Below the pieces are notes generated by a model. That model ran no database searches, had not been told where the DNA came from, and was given only the letters and a program-made list of their open reading frames with translations. 64,000 nt of DNA. It comes from Bugulina stolonifera. Its lineage: Eukaryota; Bryozoa; Gymnolaemata; Cheilostomatida; Bugulidae. A program made the position numbers and the translations under genes. This document shows positions 11,899 through 22,377 of this stretch, in pieces. Location: assembly GCA_935421135.1 (NCBI GenBank), contig OW285193.1:9767099-9831098 (forward strand). Reading direction: 5' to 3'. How positions within the stretch are numbered: the stretch's first letter is position 1; each line of letters starts with the position of its first letter.

Positions 11899-12453
11899 CT
11901 ATGTGTAAAGATAGATTAGCAGATGAAAAGCAATTACAATGTATATGGTAGGAAATTGAGAACTTACAAATATGTATGCAATAAATAAAATAAATCAAAA
12001 AACAGTACCATACCTTGTGGATACTGGTACTGATTGGTTGAGAACTATTGCCTCTGTTATCCACAGAATCTCATCCATCTTTATTCCATCTCATCACACT
12101 CTCCTATTAAATAAAAATCTGCATAAAAGCAGCACATTCCAAAATATAATACCATGATGCAAGTAAATTTATATTGCTGATTTATATTACATAAGCAATT
12201 AGCATGAAAAAAATCATCTTATTCAAATAGTTGCAATCGCAGGACTCGTAATGAACAGACAAACGCAATAAGTTGGTATACAGAGTAATTAAAATAATGA
12301 TAATGGAAGTAGCACCATTCTAGCGGGTGGAGGTCACTCATCTTTAATTGAAACACTGGCACCAGAAAGTCATGAAACCATTGACAAAGCATGAAATACT
12401 ACTGAGTTCATGAGGTTATGTGCATTCTTGTACTGTATGTCTAGGCTACATAC

Positions 12454-12514
12454 CAAACTGTCCGAATCGCCTTCATTCTTTTTTATAATACTTTTCGTCA
12501 CTGTTGGCTGGCTG
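12454..12514 (-). CDS. Exon X8, intact copy
   Basis: 61-nt exon, acceptor ATTCAACTTACAG, donor GTATGTAGC. One base completes the previous codon, then SQPTVTKSIIKKNEGDSDSL, ending in phase 0. The start phase matches the end of X7, and the end phase matches the start of X4. A second copy (17630-17690) keeps the coding frame but its acceptor CAG has become CGG. Confidence 0.55.
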
Positions 12515-12807
12515 CTGTAAGTTGAATATTCTTCTAAGATGTAATTGGAAACAATGTTCAAATACTCAACTAAACTGTCGAAGGAGCGGAGTTAGAAAAT
12601 GATTTAAATTCATAATATTATTTTAGCAGCTGAAATTAATTTACCATTGATAGTGCTGCCATACTTTACCTATATGAATACACACAAGTTTTCTAAGTTA
12701 GATGCAACATACATTGTACAAACAAAAAACATAAGTTATGGAATGCATGTAAACATAAATGAATTATATATAGACGTCATTAGCCTGCTTAATTAGTGAA
12801 GACTAAC

Positions 12808-12877
12808 CTTTCTTCAACACAATAGCTCGTAGCCTGAACCTCCTCAGCAAATCAAGCTGTTCTTTCACTTGCATTTC
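12808..12877 (-). CDS. Exon X4, intact copy
   Basis: 70-nt exon with acceptor TTCAATATAG and donor GTTAGTC, open from phase 0 to phase 1: EMQVKEQLDLLRRFRLRAIV then LKK. The heptad-like leucine spacing suggests a short amphipathic helix or coiled coil. This exon and 21946-22015 are the only fully intact members of at least ten X4 copies. Confidence 0.58.
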
Positions 12878-12969
12878 CTATATTGAATAGAGAGAAGAAT
12901 TGTCAAAATTACGAAACAAATAAACTCTGCACATATCAATATTTTATGATAAATTAAACAGTATACTGC

Positions 12970-13221
12970 ATGACAAATAAAATAAATAATTGTGGTTGCA
13001 CCCTTTCGCTCCGTATTGTCGGGTGTCTTTTTTGTAAAGGAGCCTTTAAAAGATTCATGGACAGCTCCAAAGAATGTCTTTTTCCTCTTTGGAATTTACT
13101 CTGCGAACTGCTGAGATGTCTCACAGCTGGTTCCTTCACTCGTTCCAGTTTAACCAATGCCAGTCCTCTTTATTAAGGAGGCGTTGATTCTCATGTTTTC
13201 CAACAGTGCGGGAACGGGCCA
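12970..13221 (-). CDS. Exons X6 and X2-like block, left copy
   Basis: Acceptor CTTTCTTTTTAG at 13222 opens X6 in the frame ARSRTVGKHENQRLLNKEDW then HWLNWNE and a TGA. Beyond it lies a second open stretch beginning EGTSCETSQQF, related to X2 (GNSSETTQQPA). It runs to a CATGCAG acceptor-like site at about 12970. X6 relatives, much decayed, lie near 2460-2500, 10560-10620 and 16340-16385. How X6 and the X2-like part are joined is unclear. Confidence 0.4.
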
Positions 13222-13722
13222 CTAAAAAGAAAGCTTTGCCTCACAAATCAGTAGAGATATGCTCACTGACAATAATATGACGACTAAAATGCAAACGCAA
13301 ATTCAAGGTTGCAATCTTCTGGTCATATTAACTCAAATAAAAGGCTTGTTATGGATTATTTCAATGACGCTGTACAGACACCCAAGTGGTGAGGTCCTTA
13401 CCAAATCTAGCTGCCCAGTTGTCTGTGGTGCTCTAGTCTACCATTCCCACTGCTCAAGCATGAAGCATTTTATGACAATATCTTTTCTGTAGCTCACAGT
13501 GTTGTCAACTGAGCCACCATATTAAAGCAAAAAGTAAAGAAAAATGATATGGGTCGACTATGAAGTTCCCAAAACTGGGTAGAACTAAAACTATTATTAT
13601 TATGAACAATGAAATCGGTGCTTAACAAATTTTTTTGGATTCATTCTATCAATTCTATTTACACCAAGTGATGCATTTGAAGCTAATTCTTTTGTTTTGC
13701 AAAATTTTCAGCCAGTATTTAC

Positions 13723-13763
13723 CCATTTTTCCTTCATCTGCTTCAGTTTTCAATCTTAGGCAC
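13723..13763 (-). CDS. 41-nt exon, CLRLKTEADEGKM
   Basis: Acceptor CTTTACCAG, donor GTAAATACTGG. Its first base completes the AG left by exon 13904-13961 to give Arg. It then reads CLRLKTEADEGKM and ends in phase 1. In the paralogous locus the same exon is split by the TTAA-flanked element at 22920-24618. Confidence 0.5.
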
Positions 13764-13903
13764 CTGGTAAAGGGTGTCCTCACACCTTATCTGTTCACTA
13801 TTAACCAGTCTTGGTTTATCGACTATCACTCTTCTATTTCATAAACACATCTTGTACAGCAACCAGTGGAAAAGCTCATGTGGATTTCAATACTTTGCTA
13901 AAC

Positions 13904-13961
13904 CTCATGGCCTGAATTGCATTCATCTTTTTCCCTACTTCTGCCGATTTTACTTTTAGGT
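13904..13961 (-). CDS. 58-nt exon, LKVKSAEVGKKMNAIQAM
   Basis: Acceptor GTCTTGTTGCAG, donor GTTTAGC. It encodes DLKVKSAEVGKKMNAIQAM when entered in phase 1, and the next exon (13723-13763) follows in frame. The copy at 24769-24826 differs by conservative changes only (IKVKSAEVRKKMNAVQAM), which supports coding. Confidence 0.55.
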
Positions 13962-14439
13962 CTGCAACAAGACACAATGTATATCAGAAATTGAATTATT
14001 TTTAATGTCTAGCCTTATGTTTTTCTGGCAATCCAGACTTTGCAATGTACGAGAGGGATTTTACTGCCTTTTGATCCTCTGTTCTTTACCTTTTATTCTC
14101 TTCTGGGTGTAGTTGACTGATAGTTTGTCTTAGAAAATTTGAATGGCTTGGAATTCCCAATCCCACCACATTTGTTTTTCGCCAAGCCAATGCAAGTAGT
14201 CTTTTTTACGAATTAGTAATTATATAAATATACCAGGATATACAACATATTCATAAGAGCCAAAACAAATTTTCCACGTTGCAGGATAATTTTAATATCT
14301 ATAGTTCAATTTTTACCTGCTAGAGAGTTCTCTAGTACCTGTAGATATTACCTACTAAGTAAATATTGCAACAGTTTCCCAATATAATATACAATTGTAC
14401 TACGGTAATGTCTATCTATTAAATAAAAATCTAACCTCT

Positions 14440-14620
14440 TTCATGTTGAAAGTACATGTAGCATCCGATGCTCACTCACTGTTGCCTTGCAGCATTGACC
14501 AGTTACCAGTGAACTTGTAATATACGTAGAATTTACACTTCATTGGTCTTCTCTTGAATGCTATTGGCCTTTGAAATATAAATGAGAGGTTGTGGAGTGG
14601 TCACCAAAGTCTTTTTTGTT
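14440..14620 (-). promoter_or_regulatory. Promoter-like module and first exon, left copy
   Basis: On the minus strand two CCAAT boxes (complements of ATTGG at 14542-14546 and 14563-14567) lie about 17 bases apart beside an AT-rich TTTATATTTCAAA. Downstream is a candidate first exon ending CATGAAAGAG at the donor GTTAGA (about 14440). If read in the phase demanded by the next exon, it gives MYFQHERD. The same arrangement occurs at 25300-25470, and the CCAAT core recurs at 15134-15138 and 26020-26024. Confidence 0.45.
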
Positions 14621-15109
14621 GAGTGGCAATGATAAAAAAACAGAACTTTGTTGCACTGCTTTTGGCCTATCTGAAGTTGTAGAAACTAGAGGAATTTAAG
14701 CAAGTATCACATGTATATTTCAACTGGCTATCCTATTACCTATCATACTGTAGAGTTTAGGATATGCGTAATTTTTGCAATACAAAACCAGTTTATGGCA
14801 CCTTATGTGTAAATTATTTTGCAATAAAGTATAAAAGCACAAACTCATAACTATTGTGTGTACATTCGAATCCTAAACACTACACACCACCACCACACAT
14901 TCAAGTTTTACTTTCGAATAAGTGTAGCTCTAAATTCATTTCAACTATAATAGCAATATGGGTTAGGATGATAGAATGATATAAACCTTTATAATATTTT
15001 ATTACAATGTTAGTATATTGTTACATTGCAGCCATCTTAGATACGGATGACAGTTACATGTATTACTAGTGCTGTCTTCATTTTCTGCGTCAGTAGTACC
15101 ACAACTTCA

Positions 15110-15180
15110 CTTAACTGTGTTCTCCTGAATGCTATTGGTCTTTAAAATATTAACGAGAGTGGCAGTTATGACAAGATATT
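15110..15180 (-). promoter_or_regulatory. Second CCAAT module, left copy
   Basis: TCTCCTGAATGCTATTGGTC closely resembles the module at 14550-14570 and lies ~570 bases further upstream on the minus strand. The spacing is repeated in the right-hand duplicate (26020 versus 25427). It could be an older promoter duplication or an alternative start. Confidence 0.35.
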
Positions 15181-15998
15181 TTCGTAGCACTTATCTTGGT
15201 TTACCTAACTTTATATAAACTAGGGGGTTTGATTATTTGTTAAGGGTTCCTGTTAAGGATTAAGGGTTAAGGGTCAGGAAGACGAATGCCATCTTCGTTG
15301 CCGCGTGTTATGTGTAAAGATAGATTAGCATATGAAAAGCAATTACAATGTATATGGTGGAAAATTGAGAACTTACAAATATGTATGCAATAAGTAAAAT
15401 AAATTAAAAAAAAAACAGTGCCATACCTTGTGGATACTGGTACTGATTGGTTGAGAACACTATTGCCTCTATTATCCACAGAATCTCATCCATCTTTGTT
15501 CCATCTCATCACACTCTCCTATTAAATAAAAGTCTGCATAAAAGTAGCTTTGCATGAACAAGAATAGCGATAACATATATTTGCTAGCCACATTATAAGT
15601 TTTTATACAAAAACTAATTGCATACCAAATAAAAGTATATCATTTCGCAACAAGGAGCAGCTAGGAGCATAATTAGGATATGATTTAAATTCATAGTATT
15701 TTAGCTGCAGAAAATAATTGACCAATGAGAGTACTGTCTGACTTCACCTACATGAATATAAGCAAGCTTTCATATAAACATATAAACAAATAAGATAAAT
15801 CATGTAATGCATGCAAACATAAATAAATTATATACACATGTCACTAGCATGTTTAATTAGTAAAGACCAACTTTTCTTTAACACTACAGCTTCTAACCTG
15901 GATCTCCTCAGCAAATCAAGCTGTTTTTTCACCAGGCTTTCAGTTAGCAAATCTTTTCAAGGCAGCAACTGGTAGAAACATACCACTGTGACTCTTAC

Positions 15999-16123
15999 AG
16001 GACACATTGTTTCATCCACCACCATAGAACAGTCTCCTTCAGGTTGACTCTCGAGTCCAGTGGGATGGCTTGTTTCAGGGTGCTGTTCTCGCTGTAGCTC
16101 TTGAGTAAGGCAGAGTGCTTTCT
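15999..16123 (-). CDS. Exon X9, long form
   Basis: Ends at the strong donor GTAAGAGTC. The frame reads KALCLTQELQREQHPETSHP then TGLESQPEGDCSMVVDETMC, rich in Gln, Glu, His and Pro. The assumed acceptor is GTTGTGAACAG. An alternative start at ATATATGTAG opens another frame across the same DNA, so the frame choice rests on the multiple-of-three length difference from 10262-10351. Confidence 0.45.
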
Positions 16124-16944
16124 CTGTTCACAACTACCATCACTCTTTCTACATATATGTAGTAATTTGGGCACATATCAACATTATTCAATACAAATTA
16201 CAACAGTATACTATATGACAGATAAAAGTACAATTAAAATAAAGCATGGCAAAAAGAGGAATTATTGTGTGACGGCGAACCAATTTTACCATTTTACTCA
16301 TTCCGCTCACTCATATCTTTCAATCATTTCAATTCTTTTCACGGAAGCATTGGCTTTCATGGTGTCAAAGAGCCTTGGACCGGGCCACTAGAACTGAAGC
16401 TTCACCACTGTCTCATAAATTAGTAGGAATATGCTCACTCACAAAAATACTGATTATAGTCACATTAGACAAATTTTGAATAAGTTCTTTGTTTTCTTCA
16501 CGCTGCAAGTTTTTAATTAAATTCAAAGATGCTAGACAAATCAAATAGTGAAAAAAATTATTGAATTTGCTGAACTAACTGATTGAATTGTGCTATTATC
16601 GAGTATTATTGAACTAAATAGGATTCAAGCTAACACAGCAGCTAACACGAGATCATTAAAAAACAATTTATTTAAAAAACACATTGTAAAATGTGCTAAC
16701 TTCTGCAGGATTTCTCTGCCATTATCTTTCTTTTACATACGATTTTAATACTGATAGCTAATGCTGATAAACTGGGTTTATTACACCAGATTTATATTGG
16801 TTGTATAAGGAAAATTAAAACCAACAGCAATAAATTTTGAACATGCTTTAGATTTGCATTTACATAGAAATTGTTCCAAACAGATAACACTATTGGTAAA
16901 CAACACAAGACATGTATGTGGAGGTCTGAATAATGAAGACTAAC

Positions 16945-17013
16945 CTTTTCTCAGTCCGATTGTCACCTTCACCTCCTAGGCAAAACTTACCTTCTTTTTC
17001 ACAGAAGATGTGC
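16945..17013 (-). CDS. Exon X5, third copy
   Basis: Acceptor TTTAATAAG, donor GTTAGTC. One frame reads HIFCEKEGKFCLGGEGDNRT then EK. The internal AAGAAG|GTAAGT alternative donor is present, as in 3056-3125. Confidence 0.4.
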
Positions 17014-17629
17014 CTTATTAAATTGCACATTGGGATGTACAATGCGCAATTGAACTAAAAGTCATGTCATTGAGACTACGACATAAACTTTGTGTCAATA
17101 TCGATACTTCACAATGAGAAAAAGACTTACACTGCATGGCAAACTTGTGCATATCAAATTGAAGTATGTCATTCTGAAACAAAGAGTTGCTGAGAGCCGA
17201 ATTAGAAAACGATTTAAATTCATAATATTTCAGCTGCTGAAGTTAATTTACCATTAATTGTACTGTCATACTTCACCTACATGAATATAAGCAAGCTTTC
17301 TAAGTTAGATGCCACATATAAACAAAAGACAAAAATCATGTAATACATGTAAACATATTAAATGAATTATATATAGACGGCACTGGAACGCTTAATTAGT
17401 AAAGACTAACCTTTCTTGAACACAATAGCTTCTTAAATGGACCTCCTCAGCAAATCAAGCTTTTTTTCCCCTGTATTTCCTATTGAATTAGAGCAAAAAT
17501 GGTCAAAATTACGAGAAAAGTAAACTTGGTGAAGATGACAAAGGTATATGGAATCATCGACAAAATATGAAATATTATTGAGTTCATGAGGTTATGTGCT
17601 TTCTTGTACTGTATGTCTAGGCTACATAC

Positions 17630-17690
17630 CAAACTGTCCGAATCGCCTTCATTCTTTTTTATGATACTTTTCGTCACTGTTGGCTGGCTG
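17630..17690 (-). pseudogene. Exon X8 with lost acceptor
   Basis: Coding body is preserved (TKSIIKKNEGDSDSL, donor GTATGTAGC), but the acceptor at its 5' end reads ACGG instead of ACAG. An X7 relative upstream (about 17840-17890) has also lost its donor, so this unit is probably inactive. Confidence 0.5.
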
Positions 17691-19072
17691 CCGTAAGTTG
17701 AATATTCTTCTAAGATGTAATTGGAAACAATGTTGAAGTGCTCAACTAAGCTGTCGGAGGAGTCCTAAGTGAGAATAAGTCAGTTAAATGATGGATTGCA
17801 ACTGAAAAAGACTTATTAATTGGTAGGCTAACGGCTGACACTTCATTTTAATCGTAGACGTAGCCTCTGAATCTGTTGGTACTTTCTAAAAAGTTGAAAT
17901 GGCAGAAAAAAATATTATCAAGTTTATTGAGGCAGGAGGGTTAATGGCTAAAATAATTCTATTGGTATTTAGGAAATTTCTTAATGAATATGTAACACAG
18001 TGAAAGTTTGTCAAACTTTGTACAATGAAATAGTGTAGATGGCAGATAAATAATAATCTATTAACTTAACAGAAATTTAGAAAAAAAAACTGGATTCCTA
18101 CTAAGGATTGACGTCTAGGCAACAGATTGTTCTTGCTAGAAATGTTTTTCAACTGGTAGCATTTTGGAAGTTCACAGCTATAAATGTTGAACCACAATTA
18201 ACTTTAGGCATTGCATTTGCACCGAAATAAATTTTATGAGCAAAATATTAATTTCTGTTTACATGAAAGCTATGACATACATTAAAACGGACTTATGACA
18301 CTAAAACATTATAGTAGCTACATACATGTATGCTTAAATATTTACCTAAAAGTAATTTTGCAAAAAACTCTCAATATTACGAACAGGAATAAAATAAGAT
18401 TCCAAGCTCTGCCATGTCGAACGTTTTCATCAGGAATGATGTTCGATTGTCATGTCTTCCTCTTTACAACTCACCTGTGAGTTATTCTAATTGAATTACT
18501 CTAGGTCATCATATGATCACAAGGCCACTAGAGTTATGGTTAAGGTATATACTATAAATAGCAATAAGTGTATCTCATAATTTAGTAATTTCCAGCCTGA
18601 ATTAGAAAATGATATAAATTTTGGCGGCTGGAACTAATTTACCATTGATAGTACAGTCATACTTTACTTACATGAATATAAGCAAGCTTTTCTAACTCAA
18701 ATGCCACATATAAATTCTTCTGATGAGCGAGCTAAGTGATCATCGTCGATTAAGTTAGTGAAGCATTACGTAAGAGATGCAGTGATTGTTTGTTTATTTA
18801 TTGTCTTATGGCTTATAAATTTTTTCTCAAGAGTGAGTGTGCTGTGGCAACAAAGATTATATTCAATCATGTATGACAAACATCACTGGTTAAACAGCGG
18901 AAATTGAGAGAGCTAAACTATTTTGTGTTTCCCAGATCGGACAAATTAAAGAAATTTTTCTAGATAGATAAACCTCTACGGTACATAACGTCAGTTTATA
19001 CTCCGGACAGAGGTTCCTGTTTTATACATATTCAAATACTCTTTGTACAATCCATAAATACTCATTGCTCAC

Positions 19073-19482
19073 CTTTTTTGGGGGTGATCTCTCATCGGGA
19101 TTTTTCACGACAGATTCATCGGCACCCTCTACTATCCTCAGACCTTGAGAGTCCTCTGATTGGACTACTTGAACAGCTAACTCATCAGACTGTTGCTGGT
19201 TGTCCTGACTTAGGCGCCTGCTTCTGTTCTGACTTGCCCGCTCACTTCCCTTCAAGTATCTATGCTCACCTGCTTTTCTCTCAGGATTGGGATTTATAGG
19301 TGGATACTGAGCTGATGACCTATCACCTTGTAGCACTGTTCGAGAGGGCTGAGGTCGCTCGTCTCTGATTAAAGCACTGGCACTGGAAACCTGTTGACCT
19401 TGAACATCGGTTGCAGGCATGATGGCAGTAGCAGTTGGAAGCTGGCGGATTGTGATACCTGACTCAGACTTCTTCACTGCAG
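19073..19482 (-). CDS. Large exon of unknown family, Ser/Gln/Pro-rich
   Basis: 410-nt exon, acceptor GTGTGTTTTGGCAG, donor GTGAGCAATG. It is open for 136 codons: AVKKSESGITIRQLPTATAI at the start, VQGQQVSSASALIRDERPQP in the middle and NPDERSPPKK at the end. Composition is hydrophilic, low in aromatics and rich in Ser, Gln, Arg and Glu, with runs such as SQDNQQQSDE. It looks intrinsically disordered. It is the longest family-associated open exon in the first 26 kb and has only one copy. It lies downstream of X2s/X2-like exons at 19.6-20.2 kb on the same strand and may be the C-terminal tail of that unit. Confidence 0.6.
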
Positions 19483-19776
19483 CTGCCAAAACACACACTG
19501 ATATAATAGTAATGAATTCTTCTAATTCAAATGGGGAATTTTTATGGAAAAAATGTTATTGAAGCACCACAGATAAATACTTGTAACTTATAAATCAGTT
19601 CAATTTCAGTGAAGGCATACGCTTCACTGCATCTGCAAGGAGGATGAATGTAATCTTCGTAACTAAACATCAATATTTTATGATTAATAAAAACAGTATA
19701 CTGCATGACAAGTAAAAGTACAATTAAAGGAAGTGTCGCAAAAAAAGGAATTATTGTTAGGCAACGAACCATTTTA

Positions 19777-19909
19777 TTTTTTCCCTTGAGTCTGGCAAGT
19801 GATTTTTTACACTTTTCTTGGTCTTGCTCTACTTCCTTGACAGCCATTGCTGGTTGCTGAGTTGTCTCACTACTGCTTCCTTTCTCTAGAAAACTGGGTG
19901 TCTCTTAAT
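19777..19909 (-). pseudogene. Exon X2, right-hand copy
   Basis: Keeps SSETTQQPAMAVKEVEQDQE then KCKKSLARLKGKNK, with CAG where two other copies have TAA. However, the first codon after the acceptor is TAA (AT TAA GAG). One indel relative to other copies fuses it to a downstream frame with a hydrophobic run (TIIPFFATLPLIVLLLV). That run is the decayed short intron, so the apparent membrane segment is probably not real. Confidence 0.4.
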
Positions 19910-20084
19910 CTGCATAAAAAGAGAACAAAACACACATGAAGATAATAGTAATGAATTCTACTGATTCGAATTAGAGGCTTTTAATACAAAAAATGTTATT
20001 GAAGCATTGCAGACTAATAACTTATAAATCTGTTCAATATTAGGAAATATAAATCAGGCGAGGCCTGCAATACGTTGCTGTTAC

Positions 20085-20156
20085 TGTTGAGTGAGGGCAT
20101 ACACTTCACTGCATCTGCAAGGAGGATGAACATCATCTTCGTTGCCGGCATCGTTA
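20085..20156 (-). CDS. Exon X2s, right-hand copy with shortened core
   Basis: After acceptor TTACTTTCCAG the exon reads ATG ATG TTC: MMFILLADAVKCMPSLNSN. Compared with the other copies, six residues between LLA and DA are missing, so the hydrophobic segment is too short for a convincing signal peptide. Confidence 0.4.
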
Positions 20157-20262
20157 CTGGAAAGTAATCGAGATACTATCTTCCTGTCAATGCAAGCATC
20201 ATTGCCGGCATCGTTACTGGAAAGTAATCGAGATACTATCTTTCTGTCAATGCAAACATTGT
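20145..20262. repeat. Direct repeat, ~60 bp x 2
   Basis: TGCCGGCATCGTTACTGGAA and the bases after it occur twice in tandem with one substitution. The repeat duplicates the branch-point and acceptor region (minus strand) in front of the X2s exon at 20085-20156, so two identical acceptors are available. Confidence 0.8.
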
Positions 20263-20469
20263 GGTGTAGAAAGTAGGTAAAAGCTTAAAGAAGATGGATA
20301 GTTAACCTGCACCAAATCATGGTGACAGACCATTTGCATAAACAGATAAGCAAAGTAAATGCGATATAACTTAGTCATGTACATGTACTGATAGTATTTT
20401 GGGGGACATGCGTTTCATACATGTATTTTATGATTAATGTACATTGCACATTTGAAAACGGTGACTTGC

Positions 20470-20582
20470 TCTGTCAATACTGGTGCAGGTTTCTGTGGAA
20501 AATCACCTCTCTCTTCCACAGCTCTTCCTCCTTCTTTTGTTCCTCCTTTCATATTTTTCAATCAGTGATAAAAAAATACACA
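20470..20582 (-). pseudogene. Exon X3, divergent copy with TGA and GC donor
   Basis: Homologous to X3 but two bases shorter. The YHW codon is TGA and the donor reads GCAAGTCAC instead of GTAAGTCAC. The downstream frame (GGTKEGGRAVEERGDFPQ) is still open. Confidence 0.45.
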
Positions 20583-20746
20583 CTGCAAAAATAAAAAAAT
20601 ATAAGTGAAGTGTGGATTGTACGCGTGATTGAGTTCAAATTGTAGAAAGGACGATTGTTGCATTAATTTTAGCAAAGATCAATAAAAAATCAAACATATG
20701 CATGAGAAATGTGTGCATACCAAGTTTGGGTAACGGTTAATTTCCT

Positions 20747-21004
20747 TTAGCTTGTTTCCATACGATTCTGTAATTCCACATTTTCTGGTTCTTGTGGTTT
20801 AGCGGGTTTGAACTCCTCTGTTTCGAGTTCACATTCTTCTACTATTGCTGATAGAGGGCAGTCTCTCAACTTTGTTGTTTCAGCCTGATCTTCTAAATCC
20901 ACATCAGTTGAATTGAAGTTACATGTAGACATGTTTTCTTGATCTTCAGTTGCCCTTGATTCATCTACAACTGGCCGAGCATTCTCTTCCGTACATTTAT
21001 CTCT
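20747..21004 (-). CDS. Terminal exon of an acidic protein
   Basis: Acceptor TTCACATCATCAG precedes 86 codons in phase 0: RDKCTEENARPVVDESRATE, then MSTCNFNSTDVDLEDQ, and the end ENVELQNRMETS followed by TAA. It is strongly acidic (many Glu/Asp) and without hydrophobic segments. The phase, strand and position suit it as the 3' end of the minus-strand gene that starts near 25.3 kb. Splicing to 21249-21339 or 21436-21532 is not proven. No homologue recognised. Confidence 0.6.
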   Translation of the reverse strand, partial: RDKCTEENARPVVDESRATEDQENMSTCNFNSTDVDLEDQAETTKLRDCPLSAIVEECELETEEFKPAKPQEPENVELQNRMETS

Positions 21005-21248
21005 CTGATGATGTGAATTAATAGAAATTTATGAACGTACTTTTCAAAAGAGAGGCTTATTCTGTAGTTGGATAAATCATTAGACTTAAAAATTTTCTCC
21101 TGCTCAAATTAAGAGATACTTTTAGAAAAAAACCATTAAAGCAATGCAAGTGCATAAAGCATAAATGAATCAAAAATAAAGATCTGTAAATTATGACACT
21201 AATTTCAAGACATATAAATAATTTATGATGCAATGTAAATGGATAAGG

Positions 21249-21339
21249 TTAAGGAAAATTTGTCCATGCTAAATTTTGTAGTTCTAATTCTATCTTCATT
21301 TCCTCTGCTTCTTGTTGCATGCTCTGCTGGCCTTGAGTG
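21249..21339 (-). CDS. Exon, TQGQQSMQQEAEEMKIELEL
   Basis: Acceptor TATTTTCCTTACAG, then 29 codons and TAA. The sequence TQGQQSMQQEAEEMKIELEL followed by QNLAWTNFP has coiled-coil character. It could be an alternative last exon of the gene in 20.7-25.3 kb. I saw no second copy in the window. Confidence 0.5.
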
Positions 21340-21435
21340 CTGTAAGGAAAATATTCCGCTGCTAGCTTCGAGCCTCGGAACTGAGGAGCATCAGTTTAAA
21401 TTTATCTATCACTATCACTACATGTACAATAATTG

Positions 21436-21532
21436 TCAATAATTGCATATTCTTGTCTTCTCCAGTTCTGTTCTCATCTTTTGGTGGAACACCCGCTCTC
21501 TGTCTTGGGATCCAACTGGAGGAGGGTGATAT
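21436..21532 (-). CDS. Exon, YHPPPVGSQDRERVFHQKMR
   Basis: Acceptor CTTAAATTGACTAG, then 31 codons to TGA: YHPPPVGSQDRERVFHQKMR then TELEKTRICNY. Highly charged and helical in its second half. The stop suggests an alternative 3' end, or an internal donor I cannot identify. Confidence 0.42.
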
Positions 21533-21945
21533 CTAGTCAATTTAAGGAAGTTGTAATGGCCTGCTTCCGTATGGTTCCATTACCAAACCAGGGCATAAGC
21601 ATCGGCCCTAGTAATTTGCACTACATGTAATATAAATATTTCATAATGAAAGAAAAGTCAGATACTGCATGGCAAACTTGAGCATAGCCTACCAAAATGA
21701 AGTATGTCATCCTGCTACAAAGAGTCGTTAGGAGCGGAGTTAGAAAATGATTTAAATTCATAATATTAGTTTAGCGGCTGAAATTAATTTACCATTGATA
21801 GTACTGCCATACTTTACCTATGTGAATCCACACAAGTTTTCTAAGTTAGATGCAACATACAAAAAAAAATAAGTTATGGAATGCATGTTAACATAAATGA
21901 ATTATATGTAAACGTCATTAGCATGCTCAATTAGTAAAGACTAAC

Positions 21946-22015
21946 CTTTCTTCAACACAATAGCTCCTAACCTGGACCTCCTCAGCAAATGAAGCTGTTC
22001 TTTCACTTGCATTTC
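21946..22015 (-). CDS. Exon X4, second intact copy
   Basis: EMQVKEQLHLLRRSRLGAIV then LKK between acceptor TTCAATATAG and donor GTTAGTC. Same length and phases as 12808-12877. Confidence 0.58.
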
Positions 22016-22141
22016 CTATATTGAATAGCGACACGAATGGTCAAAATTACGAGACAAATCAACTCTGCACATATCAACATTTTATGATAAATGAAAACAG
22101 TATACTGCATGACAAATAAAATAAATAATTGTGGTTGCACC

Positions 22142-22377
22142 CTTCCGCTCCTTATTGTCGGGTGTCTTTTTAGTAAAGGAGCCTTTAAAGGAATCATGGA
22201 CAGCTCCAAAGCATGTCCTCTTCCTCTTTGGAATTGACTCTGCGAACTGCTGAGATGTCTCACAGCTGGTTCCTTCATATTAAACACTATATGACTCATC
22301 CCAGTCTAACCAATGCCAGTCCTCTTCATTAAGGAGGCGTTGATTCTCACGTTCTCCAACAGTGTTGGAACGGGCCA
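22142..22377 (-). CDS. Exons X6 and X2-like block, right copy
   Basis: X6 (22280-22377, acceptor CTTTCTTTTTAG) reads ARSNTVGERENQRLLNEEDW then HWLDWDESYSV and TAA. The next stretch, down to about 22142, reads EGTSCETSQQFAESIPKRKR and on to TKKTPDNKERK in a different frame. The lysine-rich second part parallels X2 (QKQRKKSL). A boundary between the two near 22278 is likely but its splice sites are unclear. Confidence 0.42.

Larger units (their letters stand above)
13000..14930. repeat. Segmental duplicate (partner 22110-25830, split by an insertion)
   Basis: Nearly collinear with 22110-22915 plus 24623-25830. The partner is interrupted by a 1.7-kb element whose insertion point falls at position ~13757 of this copy. 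This copy therefore serves as an empty-site reference. It carries a promoter-like module and first exon at its right end and at least four further minus-strand exons. Confidence 0.87.

Noticed and set aside
11798..12064. Continuous 88-codon frame beginning MDNRGNSSQPI
   Set aside because: It starts at GTG and reads through the intron between X1 and X2s; the real coding start is the ATG in X2s.
15230..15280. Telomere-like GGGTTAAGGG run
   Set aside because: Only a few irregular units at a duplication boundary; not a telomere repeat array.
18715..18745. CTGATGAGCGAGC as a second hammerhead core
   Set aside because: No GAAA core or closing stems follow; likewise CTGATGAG at 40778 and TCTGATGAG on the minus strand near 19180.
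19542..19847. Apparent membrane protein with the run FFATLPLIVLLLV
   Set aside because: The hydrophobic part is the decayed short intron that follows X2 in other copies (GTAAAATGG to CATGCAG), opened by an indel.
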